Shown one piece after another: positions 12,380-26,100 of a stretch of 64,000 nucleotides of DNA (position 1 is its first letter; every line of letters begins with the position of its first letter). The notes beneath the pieces were generated by a model that did no database searches, was not told the DNA's origin, and saw only the letters and a list, made by a program, of their open reading frames with translations. This DNA is from Ciona intestinalis. Its lineage: Eukaryota; Chordata; Ascidiacea; Phlebobranchia; Cionidae. The stretch is from positions 508,937 through 572,936 of the forward strand of contig NW_004190420.2 of NCBI RefSeq assembly GCF_000224145.3. The letters run 5' to 3'. The position numbers and the translations under genes are program-made.

Positions 12380-12765
12380 ACCGTCCGTGGCATAGTGGTT
12401 AGTGCGCCTGCCTGTAACCCAGAGGTAATGGGTTCAAGTCTCGACGTTGCTACCATTGTGGGCGTATGTGTCCTTGGGCAAGACATTTAAAGACAATTGC
12501 TCCAACCCAGTGGTCACTAATGGGTTTGTCCAATTTATCNNNNNNNNNNNNNNNNNNNNNNNNNNNNNNNNNNNNNNNNNNNNNNNNNNNNNNNNNNNNN
12601 NNNNNNNNNNNNNNNNNNNNNNNNNNNNNNNNNNNNNNNNNNNNNNNNNNNNNNNNNNNNNNNNATAACTTGGTACATGGTAACTCGTAAGCTGGCACGA
12701 GGTGCTAAATCCGTGTGATAACGACTGTCGTTTTCCGGCAACGCGAAGATAAAGTAACATTCATT
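12380..12765 (+). repeat. SINE copy (tRNA-derived), interrupted by N gap 12540-12664
   Basis: The 5' end has a box-A-like TGGCATAGTGGTTAGTGCGC and a box-B-like GGGTTCAAGTCTC at tRNA spacing. Then come the family body (GGGCGTATGTGTCCTTGGGC) and, after the gap, the 3' part ending near AAAGTAACATTCATTAC. It lies about 160 bp upstream of the FBF1 start. Box A and box B identify tRNA ancestry; it is not a functional tRNA gene. Confidence 0.85.
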
Positions 12766-12979
12766 ACTTTCAATTCAAACTTTCCGCAAACCGATCACTA
12801 AGCTTTTGTTTGCACTTTTACCTTTACCACCAGGGCATGATCTTTTTTTCTCTTTTTTTTCAAAAGAGAGTTGCATGCCGACCGTTGTGTAAAAACAATG
12901 TATATAACTAGTTATATATACATTGGTAAAAATTGGTCGAGGCCAACGTCGAGGCAAAGCATATATACTAATAATAGGC

Positions 12980-13013
12980 AAAGCATATATACTAATATTA
13001 GTATATATGCTTT
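12980..13013. repeat. Perfect 34-bp palindrome within a TATA-rich patch
   Basis: Two 17-base arms beginning AAAGCATATATACTAAT and their exact complement, with no spacer. A direct repeat of the left arm with its GGC flank lies just upstream (about 12954-12971), and GGTCGAGGC occurs on both sides. It could extrude as a cruciform or be the footprint of a small foldback element. Confidence 0.8.
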
Positions 13014-13681
13014 GGTCGAGGCATGAAGTTTGAACCGGTTGTTATGTGTTATATCGGTTTAAGAAATCATGCTGGGTGAATAATCTCATGTTATACGGGA
13101 CTCTAAAATTATTGTTTCATCATAGATTCATTCATACTTTCATGTGGGCCTACTATAGTCATGTTTACGCAGGCTTTAAATCCAAAACTTACATTTTAGT
13201 AAACGCTGTAGTGCTGTACCCCGACCACATTTTACATAGAGTAGCAACGTAGCAAAATATATGGCCCGGTTTGTCATATAAATAAAAGACAACATATGTT
13301 ACGCAAAGTATTATTGTCCTGAACGCTGCCTGCCATTTTAAAGATCCAATATAAACCACAGAAGGCCTCTTTAATGGGCATGTGTCAATCAAAATCGGGT
13401 CATAGTTTCTTCACTCTCGAAACTGGAGAAAAAGGAACGAACCCCAGCGGTTAACGTAAAGTCGTAAAGTTACACATTGTTTAGTTTCGTAGTTAATAAA
13501 GCGTGAAAACGTTTTAAAATATTTTGTCCGAGAGACGCTTTGTTTTTTAACAGTTTTACCACAGTTATTGGCAAATAAAATGTTTTATTTCATAACAACG
13601 TATGAATGGATTGCATATTAGTAAAATTATCCCGGCAAATAATCATTTTTTTGAAAATGAAAAACTGGTTCTTATCTAACC

Positions 13682-14078
13682 ATGTTATGGAGAATGGTTC
13701 AGCTGATGACGTGCGTCAGCTTCATTTTGACGATGGAGCTTTTGCATGCCGTGTTTGACAAAGGGTCATATTTTCTAATGTGGTTTGTCAACTTTTCCTT
13801 ACAATTCGTGAGAGAACTTGCAGGTAAGACTCCGTCGATGCGTTTACCAGAGTTTGCCGTATCGTATATATATGCTGCGTATAGGTATAAAAATATTAAA
13901 TATCCACGATCACATACACAGGAGACGCATTTTTAATAATAGACCCTTGCCTATACCTGCCTGTTTATTTTGACTCGTTAACGTCAATTTCACAGACGAC
14001 CTGCTGTCTCTCCGCGTAGCAACGAACCGGAAGTCAAAATGCGATGTAAAAGTTCACTCAAGGAGAATTGCACAATAA
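13682..14078 (+). CDS. Candidate two-exon small protein (74 aa), unrecognised
   Basis: Exon 13682-13823 ends in a strong TTGCAG|GTAAGA donor. Exon 13996-14078 begins after a good TTTCACAG acceptor. Joining them keeps phase 1, and the TAA stop overlaps an AATAAA at 14074-14079. The predicted product has a hydrophobic N-terminus (MLWRMVQLMTCVSFILTMEL) that could be a signal anchor, then a basic tail. No family is recognised, an alternative frame is also partly open, and the sequence is short. It lies on the opposite strand between FBF1 and the 3' end of the mosaic gene, so treat it as a transcript candidate. Confidence 0.3.
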
Positions 14079-14117
14079 AAGCATCATTTACACTAGCAGT
14101 GTTTTAATCGTGTTACG

Positions 14118-14123
14118 TTTAAT
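14118..14123 (-). terminator. Possible poly(A) signal of the mosaic protease gene
   Basis: ATTAAA on the minus strand about 45 bases past the TAA stop of the last exon. It is a common variant signal; no other candidate closer to the stop was seen. Confidence 0.35.
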
Positions 14124-14166
14124 AAATGAGGACAAATATTAAAACATGATATATATAAAAGCCGCT

Positions 14167-17100
14167 TTAATTTATCAGCGAGGACGTTGTAATATGAAAC
14201 ATGGCGTTAATTCTTCGCTCTGCAATACCGTCGTTGCTCCGTAACATCACCGTAACTTGACTTGAGGCAATCGTAACGTTAAACGGGGAGTGGTTACCAC
14301 CAAAAATACCTAAAAGAAACAAAGTTAGTAAATTAAAAAAGTGGCTTTTAATGTAGGCTATGTTTTACGCTGATGGTTAAACTTTAAAGATTAATTTCAT
14401 CGAAACGTTGGTTTATAAACGATCCATCGTTAATCATACTTGAGATTGAACGCAAATAGAACAGGAAATCCTGTCATCATGTAGTACGACCAAATACCTG
14501 AATTAGTTCGGTAGCATTTTTATGCGTATTTCGTAGTAACTGCTTATTGGGACGTATTGTATACAGTATAACATCGTAAATACGTAATACGGACCCGAAT
14601 GAATGTAATTTATTTAGTTCCTCGTGGCGGGTTAAAGCTGCCAGCATTGGAGACACATGATTGCTTAGACACTTTACAGCAACTTCAGTTTAAATAAATG
14701 TAAATTGCTTTATTCACGCGTTGCCGGAAAATGACATTCGTTACAACACGGTGAACTGTTTTATACAGCTTGTGTTAGCTTACTAGTTACCAAGGTAACG
14801 GTAGCAGCGAGGAACCTTCAACCAATAAACTGTGGGTTATAAGCCAGGCCCACTAACCACTGTGCTACGGCGCCGAAAAAACGAATGGTTTAATTTTACA
14901 GCCATACAGAAAAAAACATAATCACCTACGAAGTGACAGATTGTAAACTGTAAGTCAGCAAGAGATGTATGAAATAGAACACCTTGTTTTATAACGACTG
15001 CCGTTTCCCCACAAAGCGAGAGGAAATAAGTTCCATTTAATGATGAAAACATGCAAACCTTCACTCTTACCGTTTATTTTCTTATTTCTGCCAACCCCGT
15101 CAAAAATAAAGATAATTTCATGATATGAAGTCCTAAAGTCTTTAAACTGTAGCGTGATTTGGTTCCCAAGACTTGCCCCACCAGGTGAGCTCCTTGTCAT
15201 AATTATCCACAAGCAATCACCGCTACCTTTATACGGATATGGGTAATTGCGACTTGAAATATGACCTTGGGTGGAACCAATACGGACGCTTTGGTCTCCA
15301 CAACCTACAATAAAACAAAAATCAGTTTATTTTTTCGGTATCCTAAGTAAAAATATACCATGTAGAATTGGTAAAGTTTTTAGCAAACCAATTTTTAAAG
15401 TATTTTACATAATGTTTTTTAGGCATATAGTAAAAATTGAATAAGTTATAACAAGAATATTCCAAGCATGAACTCGTATGCTCTGGTCTAGAGCTTAGAG
15501 GCATACGTTGTAACCACTGCACTACGGTGCCGAAAAATAATATAGAGATTCTACTAATATGTCTTTCAACAAACACCTGATGGACAGTTGATTTCATCAG
15601 ATAAGTCAGTGCAGTCAAAATCTCCATTACATAGTTTATGATAAGAAACACACTTTCCATCTCCACATCTGTGTTGATTGCTACAAACTCCAATATCTTC
15701 AATGTAATATTCAAACTGATGGGTTCTGTTGAAAACAAGCATTTTAAATACAATAACTGATTGCAGTTATTGCATTTGACTAAGGCAACTGTAGCTTATT
15801 TTGCGATAGCAGCACTATATGCAATAATTCAAAAACAAATATAAAACAGAATGCAATAGATAGAAAACTACTTGAGGAATAGTATTATTTCAAAGTGTGG
15901 CTGCTAAAACTAATATTGTGGTTTATACCTAAGCAAAACCTGTTCGCATCTAATGATACTAGTTTAAACACACAGTTTTTATAAAATGAGCTATTTCTAC
16001 TATTGCTACAGCAACTTCAAGTTAAGTAGAGTATCAAATGTATATACCTGATTCTTGACAAATACTGTTTCCCTTGCAAAGGTGACATCATGAATGTTAC
16101 AGATTGACTAGGTTTGCTGGTGAAGTAATTTGGTCCACTTGACCAAACATTTTGAATTTTCTTGTTGCCAGAAATAACATGGATTGTTCCACCTCCATGT
16201 TCGGGATTTGAATTCATTTTGGGAATTACAAGAACTGCAACTTTTCCCTAAAAACCAAACAACACAATGGGAATGAAGAAATAGCAACAAAAATTAGAAA
16301 ATAGTAACAAAAACACATTTTTTAGGTAAAACATAGACTTTTCTTTAAAACATAGATATTCCATGTTTTCTTAAGCACCAAAAAGGGGCAACAAAGTATT
16401 TAAAAGAAACTCATTAAAAAGCATAACTCTGTTTTATAGCATTTACTTACAACAGGGGCTTTTATGATCCAGTGGCATGACTTAACCTTGGTGTTATCAA
16501 GTTGGTTAAATCGGATGACATGACGGTCATGTGATGTCGCGTTCATCCAACCGTGGCTTGGGTCGTCAAATACTGAACTTGAGTTTCCACCAAAGTTGTT
16601 GTAAACATCAGTTGGTACAGAAATATTCGAGTTACGGAGCCCGTTATAGTAATTGTAGTAAGGATCCAAATTTGGATCGTATAAGCAACCAGATGGACAC
16701 CCTTGCTCGTCTGCCGAGTTCATGGCACAGTCAATGATACCATCACATACACGTTCAAGTGGATGGCAAAGATGTAACATGGAGTCAGGTGGATAACATG
16801 AAAACTCACCAGGGCAAGCTAAAATGTAAAAAAGGTTTACCAACATCTAAATTTGAACTTTTTTAACCTTAATATTTAATTTTTAATTGTTTTATTAACT
16901 ATCAGTAAGGTGTACATGTATAAACTTAAAAGGTAAATTAGGCCTAATTTTTTGTATCTTTGTTATTTTAAATTAATATATTCTATAATATTAGGTTTAA
17001 AGATTTACACAAAATTTCTGATGTGAATATAAAAGAAAATATGAATAGAATGATACATACATACAAATCATGATAAATTTAAACAATGATAAAAAGGAGA

Positions 17101-20100
17101 GGCAATTTGGATAAAAGCTTTATTAAACTCATTAATATTTTGTATGTACTATATTACTGTAGGGTAAGATGGGATTTTAGTGTCGCGGGGTACAGTTATA
17201 TAATTCTGCAAATAAATACTATTAGTTTGGTACCAAAAAGGATGAGAAAAAAGAATAAATGTGTCCCATGTTACCCCATGCTACTATACAAGTGAAATAT
17301 TAACAATGTAAATAAAATTGACAAATTGTCTTACCATCACCAAGTGTGTTTTCAATCCATTCATTCAACGTAGGTGTGAGTAATGTGAAATAATCTGTTC
17401 CAAGTGAAACTCCTACTTTAGCATTAACTTGACTGACCACTGTAATATAAACGAAGATGGTCACGTATTTATCCTTAGATGGCAGGGCAACATCATATGT
17501 TAAGTTTTTGTTTAAGCATTAGGTGTTCTAACCACTGCAATGGCCCAAAACATGTAATTAGTAATGGTCCAAAAAGCATGGTGATGAATTAATCTTACAT
17601 AGACCGGTGTTAATTGCCATTCGGAAGTCCGGTTTCATGAAGTTTCTTTGCAAATTAATCCAGTTATACATTCCATTTAAAAACCAACTTCCATCATGAC
17701 GTTGACAGAAAAGTGCAAGACCCTGGTCATTCTGTAACAACATATATTGATAAGTGAGGACTAAAAGTCCAAAAAAAGAGAATAAGAGTCCAGGTCAATA
17801 TAAAAACAACTTTCCAAATATAAAAAAATCAACAATTTATAAGATACATATTTACTAAAACGTTTGATTTACTGGAATTTTTGGTTAAACACTCATGAAT
17901 TAATACAAGTTATGGTCAACAAAAAAGTTTGTAAATTGGTACGCATTGTTTTAGATTTCAAAAACAAGTAAACATCTCACCAGAAACGCTCCCGTTCTAA
18001 TCCCTTGATATCCACTTCGAACCAGTGGATTTAAACGAGTGGATGTGTTAGAGGTTTCACCTGTTTGTATTAAGTATTAGTTTAATTACCAAGGTATTAT
18101 AGAGGTTCATTTTTGTTTGTTTTTTTTTAAATCTGATGTTATTGAACAAATACACTTCACATTCATAGTTACTTGTAAACTGGCATAAGGTGTATAAAAC
18201 AGAACGCACACGTTGTAACAACTGTCGTTTTCCGGCCACGTGAGGATAAAGCAAGTTACATTCAAAATATGTGAATACACAAAACTTTCATTTACCCGAT
18301 GTAACACCATGAATAAGTTGGTCTTCACAAATTCTTCTTTCAGTTGAAGTTCCACGCGTGATGCAGAATATATAAGCTGAAGTTGTTTCAGCAGTGGTCA
18401 CAAACGACTGGAAGTGACGTAACCTCCAAACTAAATGGCTGTCCGTTGAGTTGTCATCCGTACTGTGCAAAACATACTTGTTGGACTAATTTTCAGATAT
18501 GACCTACCATGTATGATGCGTTTTAAGGAACTAGTCATTGATTCTTTTTAAAAAAATGTGATTTATAAATCTGCGTAAATAGGATAGTTTGTAACATTAA
18601 TGGCCAGTTGCTATTCTTTTATCGCTGCAGTGTATGTTCATTCAGTCATGTTGCACAGAATACATTTTATAAGTTTTTGGCAAATATAGCGAGGTTGGTA
18701 CAGTAAAAATATTCTAACACAATTGTGGTTTATTAGATCCTTAACTTTTGTACTACATACCTATGCATAGGAGAAGGTGAATGACCAACTAAATAACATT
18801 TCGCTTTTGTGGGAAGACCTGTTTCAGCAGGGGTGTTAAGAAAGGATGAGAAATCTGGTGAAAACCTCTCAGATTCAGGAGGTAATTTAAAAACACCACT
18901 GTGTACTGAAGGTCGAACTCTGGTAGAAGTTGAAGGAGTTCTATCTGTTTCCAAACACACTGGCATCAATGGGGTTGTCATTGATATGTTAGAACTCCCC
19001 ATGTTGCTGTCATAAGCCACATACTGGTCCACTCCAACAGGAGGGTTCAATATATCAGAATAAACATCATTGTCTTCCGTAGTTTCAGATGTAATTCCAA
19101 CATCAGGTTCTAACTTAAGCAAAGCGATGTCGTAATTCACTCTTGAAGCATCACCATGAAGTCCTGCATCCACATCCGGAGCAGCAGTTGTACTCGATGC
19201 ATCCGAATTATTCCGTGTGACCTCCTTACCATATAAGGGATGAATAATCCACTTGGAAACTTTCCAAGCATCCCTACCAGGATGCGGACTTTCACCGGAT
19301 GCCAGAGGAGCAATGACGACGTATTTAAAGTCGGTTTCAGACTCCGATTCTTCCACTACGATATCAACTTCAACAGGTTGATCAAATTCTAAGAAAAATT
19401 CAAATTTTTAATTGTGTATAAAATATACCATCAACGCTTGAGTAAAGAAACTAGAATAAATATTTAGAGTTTTAAAAATTTAAAAATACATCTTAAAACA
19501 TAATGTTTTAAAATGTCAAAAATTCATTTTCTTTTATTGGTAATACTGTTCAAACATGCAATTAAGTATATGGAGACAATTTTAGAGTAAGTTTTGTTTA
19601 CATCACAAAACAATCTTATAACTTATTCAAGCACTGAAAATTTATTATAAAATAGAGGTCGTTTAATTGTTAATGTTACCTGCCAAAGTAAATATTTCGG
19701 TCGCATTTTCCACAGGTGTGGGATCCGTGGTTGGAGCATCATATGTGTCATATAGTAAAGGATTAAGAAGACAATGTGCTGGTACCACAGCCCAACTTTG
19801 CCTTATAAACACTACACTGCATAGGAATGTATACCCTGGTGACACAGGTCCAGTTTTTTGTGAAGGACTTTTAACATATAAACCAGAAAGCCATGGCCAT
19901 TTCCCAGGTTCAGATACATTCTGAAATAAAAAAAAATAAGTGTTTTACCTACTATGTAGTGTTTTAACTCTTGTGTTGTGGCATGGAATTACATCACTCA
20001 TGTGAAATGTAGTTAAGTAGGAATTCTTAAACTTGAGGACACCATTGAACGCATGGTATAAGATAAACTGTCCTACAAGACTGGTTACGATTTCTTAAAC

Positions 20101-23100
20101 AAAAAGGTGGGTTGTGAATGTTGTAGGCATTCTCAAAATGTAATTATTCAATAACATATTAAACCTAATGGTAAATAATTTGACACCAATTGTTTTGATC
20201 CAAAAGTACTAACATATTTATATACCTCATTCAGTAGTGTAGCCATGTTGCAAATAATAAAATAATGAAACAGGAACTTACAGGAAACGGTGGTACAACA
20301 TCTTCCACTACATGATCATGGTGCCCACAATCTGTGTCTGCTTCAGAAATCACATTTCTTGAATTCAGGTCTTGTTGTGGACACATTGATTCATCAATTC
20401 CAGAGAAGCAGTCGTACACACCATCGCATATAATGTCATCAATACGTGTGAAAGCAAGAGAACGTAACCCACACAAATCAACATTGTTGCAAACTCTATG
20501 TTTGGTAGTGTTACTAATCAAGGCAGGTTCTAAAGAAAATGTAAAATGTTGAACTTACAGAGTTCCACCACTATCAGTTACTAGTGTTTAGAGTGCATTT
20601 AGACCAGAGGTTAAGGATTCGAGGTTGATGCTACCATTGCTGTGGTTGTAAGTGTCCTGGAGCAAGACACTCAATGACCATTGCTATAACTCAGTGGTCC
20701 ATTATAAGTTGTCCAAATGCCAGCCATAAATGAATAAAATCATCAAAAACTAATCACCCATCTATTACATTTGTGGTAACTAGTAAGCGGGCATGAGATG
20801 TAGGAAACAGAGCACCTATGTTATGCATTCATTAAAAACCATGGTGTACCATTTACAGAGCAAACATTCAATATTTTTTCTGTGGGCCATATGAGAGTTA
20901 ATGGTGACAGATACATATATTAACTATGTGTGCAAGGTTTAATTTAAAGTTTATATGGTATTGGATTGAGTATATCGTGTGTAAGCTTACTGGCCTAGAT
21001 TTGAGCAAGACATAAAAGTTGATATAATGTATAAGCATATTTTTCTAATGATTCCATATAAAAATAAATAGTTACCAGCGCTGCATAGATGTCGAACTGT
21101 TGACAAACATGAAGTCTCATCTGAACCACTCAAACAATCTCTTTTCCCATCACACACCATCTCATGTAAAATACATTCACCTAAATGTAAAACATCCCAG
21201 AGAATAATAATATATAACAAGATACTAAACTAAAAATACGACATATATTTAGATTATTCATGTTTTATTCAAGAGCAAGTCTTTTAGTTTGTAAAATAAT
21301 TGTTGTAAAAATTGAATTTTATAATACACAATGTACATTTATATTATTACTTGTAATAGCAAGGACCAAAGTTATATTTTTAAAATTACAATATACCTTA
21401 AAATATGTTGAATCCTAGCTACTACTTTTAAAAAATCATTTTAAAATAAAAAAAGATCTCCATGTAATCGGACCATAACCACAGACTACTGGGTTTGATG
21501 CTCAGTGCTGCTACCATTGTAAGCGTGTATTTTTGGTAAATTTTAATATCCACCCTAAAGCCCAGACGTTAAGTACAACAGCCTTAGCTCAGTGATCACT
21601 AATGGGTTATCAACACTTTTATTCATTCTTCTATTTGATTACATTACCTTGACTTTGATTAGGTGGTGGCAAACACTGGTAATGACCGGTGGTTATGTTG
21701 CAAGTCTCAGCACAATTCTCTTCAGTTACAAAGATATTGTCAATAGCAATATCAGATTGAAAGTTTCGTCCAACAATCCCCTCAAATATCAACTGAAAAA
21801 AGACAGTTCAATATTAAAAATGTTATCTACTTATCTAGATATACAAGGGACATCCATACATACATGAATATGTTTAAAAAATGTTCTGTTTACGGTGTAG
21901 GAATTAAAAGTTTAGACCAAAGCTGTACAAAAAAAAATAGTAAAAAAGGTATTTTTATTCTACGAATTGGCATTTTTTAAATGAATTTATCTCATCATCG
22001 TCAATTCGTACAGAGACTAAATTTAATTGTCGACTGCCAAATCCATATAAAAAGTCTTTAGGTGTATATGTGTATTTAACATTGGTCCACATACGTATGA
22101 ATATTGACACAAATGTTTCAAACTATAACCTGGAACGAGTTAAATGGGAAAAAGGTCACTGCAGTTTTCAACCAAGGACTATCATGTGACTGGCGCTGCT
22201 GTCCAGATTTTGTCCAGAGCAGAAATGTTTGGCTGTAACAAAATATAAAATTTTATCACTATTTGTTTCTCTCACCGAAAATCAAATTAAAAAAAAAAAA
22301 AAACTAAAACAACAGGAATATTTGAAAAATAACATAACTGGATTTATCTCTTTGATGTGATCAGGGCCATATTTAAAGAAAATAAGTAGGAGTTAACAAC
22401 AAAACAAATGCCTGGCTGTAAAACTAAACATGCAGGAAGCATATCATGGTAAGTGTTCTTAATTAATTCAAATAAATAACCAAGTAATTAGTAGTAAAAA
22501 AACTGTGGGGAAATAAAAGCTTCCAGAAAATAATGGAAAACCTAACCTTTGTGTAGATGTGGACACATTCACATTATTTGTTCCTACACCTGTCCCATAC
22601 TGTAGTACAAGTGGTTCAGTGTGTGAGACTGCCACAGTACGATCAGGTTCCACAACTGCTCCAGTGCTATTCCTTGTAAGTGAAATAGCTGCATATATGT
22701 TAAGCATGCCGATAGTTTCACCAAACATGTCATACGAGAATCTTAGACAGACAGGGTGGTCAGGTCTTGCACTGATGAGCGGAGTTATGAGACGTGCACG
22801 ATTGCCACGTTCTTGTGGGGTAGAGGTTTCAATGTACATGTAATAACCTGAGTAAACAAGGAAAATCAGTTATTGTAGTTGATTGCCCTTGGTAAGTGTT
22901 TTATTCATAACATGCGAGACCTTTACAAATGTTGTTAATACTTGTTATTATACGAAATGTTGTCTTTTATTTTTATTTAAAAAATAAATAAACAATAATG
23001 TTTTGCCCCCTTATTCGATAATAAGTTAAAGTCATCCATTAAAGTTAAGTACGAAGCCAGCATCAACACACTAATCAAACATAATATAATAACCAAAAAT

Positions 23101-26100
23101 GATAAAAATAATGAACCCACCTAATCCATCATGAGAGTCATCATAGTAAGGTCCTGTATCTGCAGATGCCGTTCCTAATTTATTCCGAGACCAATTAAAT
23201 TCAGTATCCAAAGTATCATCGGTCATGTTACATCTGTCACTGTTGAAGTCGCAGGCAAATAAAGGAGGGGTGCTGTTAAACCCTTCATTAGGAAGCTCTA
23301 TGCGTCGAATGCTCATTACAGCTCGAAAACCTGAATAAAAATTCATTTTAAATTTATGGTGAAGTGAAAATAACATACTTGCCATCGAAATGATTAATAA
23401 GCCTATAATTATTAAAGTTTTAAATTAAAATAAAAAGTTTACTTAAATGTTTTTAATTAAGTTTTTAAATAAAGCAAGGAACTTAATTTTAAATATCTAG
23501 AGTGCAAGCAAGAACAGTTTTAACTGAATAAAAACACTTTTCAAAAGGTAATTAGTTTGTAATAATGCAAGTAATAATGATAATAGAAAAATACAAATTT
23601 CGTTGTCAATAATTTTGGATTTGTCCGCAGAACCAAAAATAAACATATAACAAACAAACAGGATTAAGCTACAGACATTAAATACCTTTTTTGGTAATAA
23701 TGTGATCAGAGTTGAATACAATCTTCATCATATTTGAGTTAGACACTTGTCTAAGTACGGACTGCATTATTTCAGGTTTCTTACAAAACAGACCAATGAT
23801 TGGTGAGTTGCTGGTTGTGTTAGTTGTGTTGTATAACTTAATCCAATCAAATCTACAATGCTCATGTCCCTCAAGGTCAAGTGTAGTAAATTCCAGAACA
23901 ACCTGAAGAGAAAAAGTTGAGTCCAATTGAACACTTCTGGCAAGTTTTTATGACTTTGGAGGCCAAATTAAAGTCGTCTTCATTCTGTATGGGACTTCAA
24001 AACGCCTGTGAAAAACTAAAAGAGCCGAATCAGACTTACAACCTGCCTGACAGCAACACTTTATGCAAAATTTGAATGTTAAAAATTTGTTCTTGTATGC
24101 TAAAACAATTTTTTTGATACAAAGCTATTTGGTAAGCAAAGCAGCTATTGTATCCTGTTGTGGATGGTCCCTAAGTTTTTTTTCCTACGATAGTTTTAGT
24201 ACATATAAGTGAAATTTTAACACTGCTTTCATTGCCCTGATTTTACAGATTTTATCTAGGTTTCCCATGTATACTATAAAGTATTAAACTGAGCTCTGTT
24301 TTTAACTACATTTGTAAAACAAATGTTTTTCATTGTCCCTTAGCGTTTGCGCATAATGCATTACAAAAAATATTTAAAAATAATTTATTCCCAAGTTACC
24401 TGGTATCCAGGAATTGTGGTGAATCTCCATTCACACTGAGACATAAACGGATAATTCTGTGGAAAGTTAGGTGACGTGATCACCCAGCGAGCACCGATGT
24501 GGTCAAGCTGCTGTGCTGTCCCACCACAGGAAGAAGCCACATTCGTGAAGGCTGCAACCTGCTCTGTAGTAGTTGGTGGTGGGGTTGTGGTTGTAGTGGT
24601 TCGGGGGTTCGTGGTGGTAAGTGGTAAAGTGGTGCTTGAACCAATTGCTGTGAATGACGTTTATGGGTAGACTGTTTTATATTTAGTTTCCCATATATTA
24701 AAAACATCAAAACCTTTTTTAACATAACATTTTATTTAAAACTGTACTACAACAAAAGATATAGCTAATAGGAATAATTTTACCACTGTTCAAATTTGTA
24801 GTAGTTGTGCTTGTTAATCTCCTTGTGGTTGGTATTGCTTGCCAAGTTGGTAGTGTAGAATGTCCCACCATTGATAATGGTTGAAACAGTTGGACCAAAG
24901 ATCGCTTTGATCGACCTNNNNNNNNNNNNNNNNNNNNNNNNNNNNNNNNNNNNNNNNNNNNNNNNNNTGTAAAACAAATGTTTTTCATTGTCCTTTACGT
25001 TTGCGCATAATGCATTACAAAAAATATTTAAAAATAATTTATTCCCAAGTTACCTGGTATCCAGGAATTGTGGTGAATCTCCATTCACACTGAGACATAA
25101 ACGGATAATTCTGTGGAAAGTTAGGTGACGTGATCACCCAGCGAGCACCGATGTGGTCAAGCTGCTGTGCTGTCCCACCACAGGAAGAAGCCACATTCGT
25201 GAAGGCTGCAACCTGCTCTGTAGTAGTTGGTGGTGGGGTTGTGGTTGTAGTGGTTCGGGGGTTCGTGGTGGTAAGTGGTAAAGTGGTGCTTGAACCAATT
25301 GCTGTGAATGACGTTTATGGGTAGACTGTTTTATATTTAGTTTCCCATATATTAAAAACATCAAAACCTTTTTTAACATAACATTTTATTTAAAACTGTA
25401 CTACAACAAAAGATATAGCTAATAGGAATAATTTTACCACTGTTCAAATTTGTAGTAGTTGTGCTTGTTAATCTCCTTGTGGTTGGTATTGCTTGCCAAG
25501 TTGGTAGTGTAGAATGTCCCACCATTGATAATGGTTGAACAAGTTGGACCAAAGATCGCTTTGATCGACCTGCATTAAATTAAAGTTTAAATATTATAAA
25601 CACAGCGCTATCTGACCATGCACTGTTGACTGTGGATTTATTGGATGAAACGCCTTATTCACGAAATTATTATTCACGAAATTAACTCGCGATTATTCAC
25701 GAAATTAACTCGTAAGTTGGAGTGAGGATATGAACACCCAAGTTATAATGACTCTTGTTGCCAGCCACACAAAGAAAAATAAATTACATTTGTTCATTTA
25801 AACATATACAGTACAGTCCACAGATTTGTATTGAAAGTTCTAATGCCTATAGGTTGCTTGGTGGTGATTCAAGAGTTAATTTTGTGGAATAAATAATGTG
25901 CAATGAGTTTATATTTTGTTAAAAGCTTAGACTTTTAATAAAATGGTTTTCACTTACTTGGTGCTGTGTTGTGAAGGTATGTGGTGTTATGTAAGCTGAG
26001 GTTGAAGGGAGAGTCACTTAAATTAGATACAACATGGTAAGTAATGTAATAACGCACAAGTGAGGTGTTTCCTGATACAACCAATCGAAGATTTTCTCCT

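Larger units (their letters stand above)
14167..16818 (-). other. Mosaic protein: C-terminal LDLa-CUB-LDLa-CUB tail
   Basis: Exon 16818-16451 has an LDLa ([17 protein letters not shown]) then a CUB-like unit finished by 16247-16048. Exon 15725-15577 is an LDLa ([16 protein letters not shown]). Exons 15304-15071 and 14309-14167 form a CUB ([20 protein letters not shown]) followed by the stop. No transmembrane helix follows. Confidence 0.75.

Noticed and set aside
12386..12456. Possible tRNA gene from box A and box B at tRNA spacing
   Set aside because: The sequence continues into a conserved non-tRNA body and a CATT tail, and recurs many times; it is the head of a SINE and does not fold as a full cloverleaf.
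24476..24670. Plus-strand Val/Gly-rich open frame (and its copy at 25130)
   Set aside because: It is the reverse strand of the Thr-rich linker exon; ACC/ACA repeats read backwards give Val and Gly runs.
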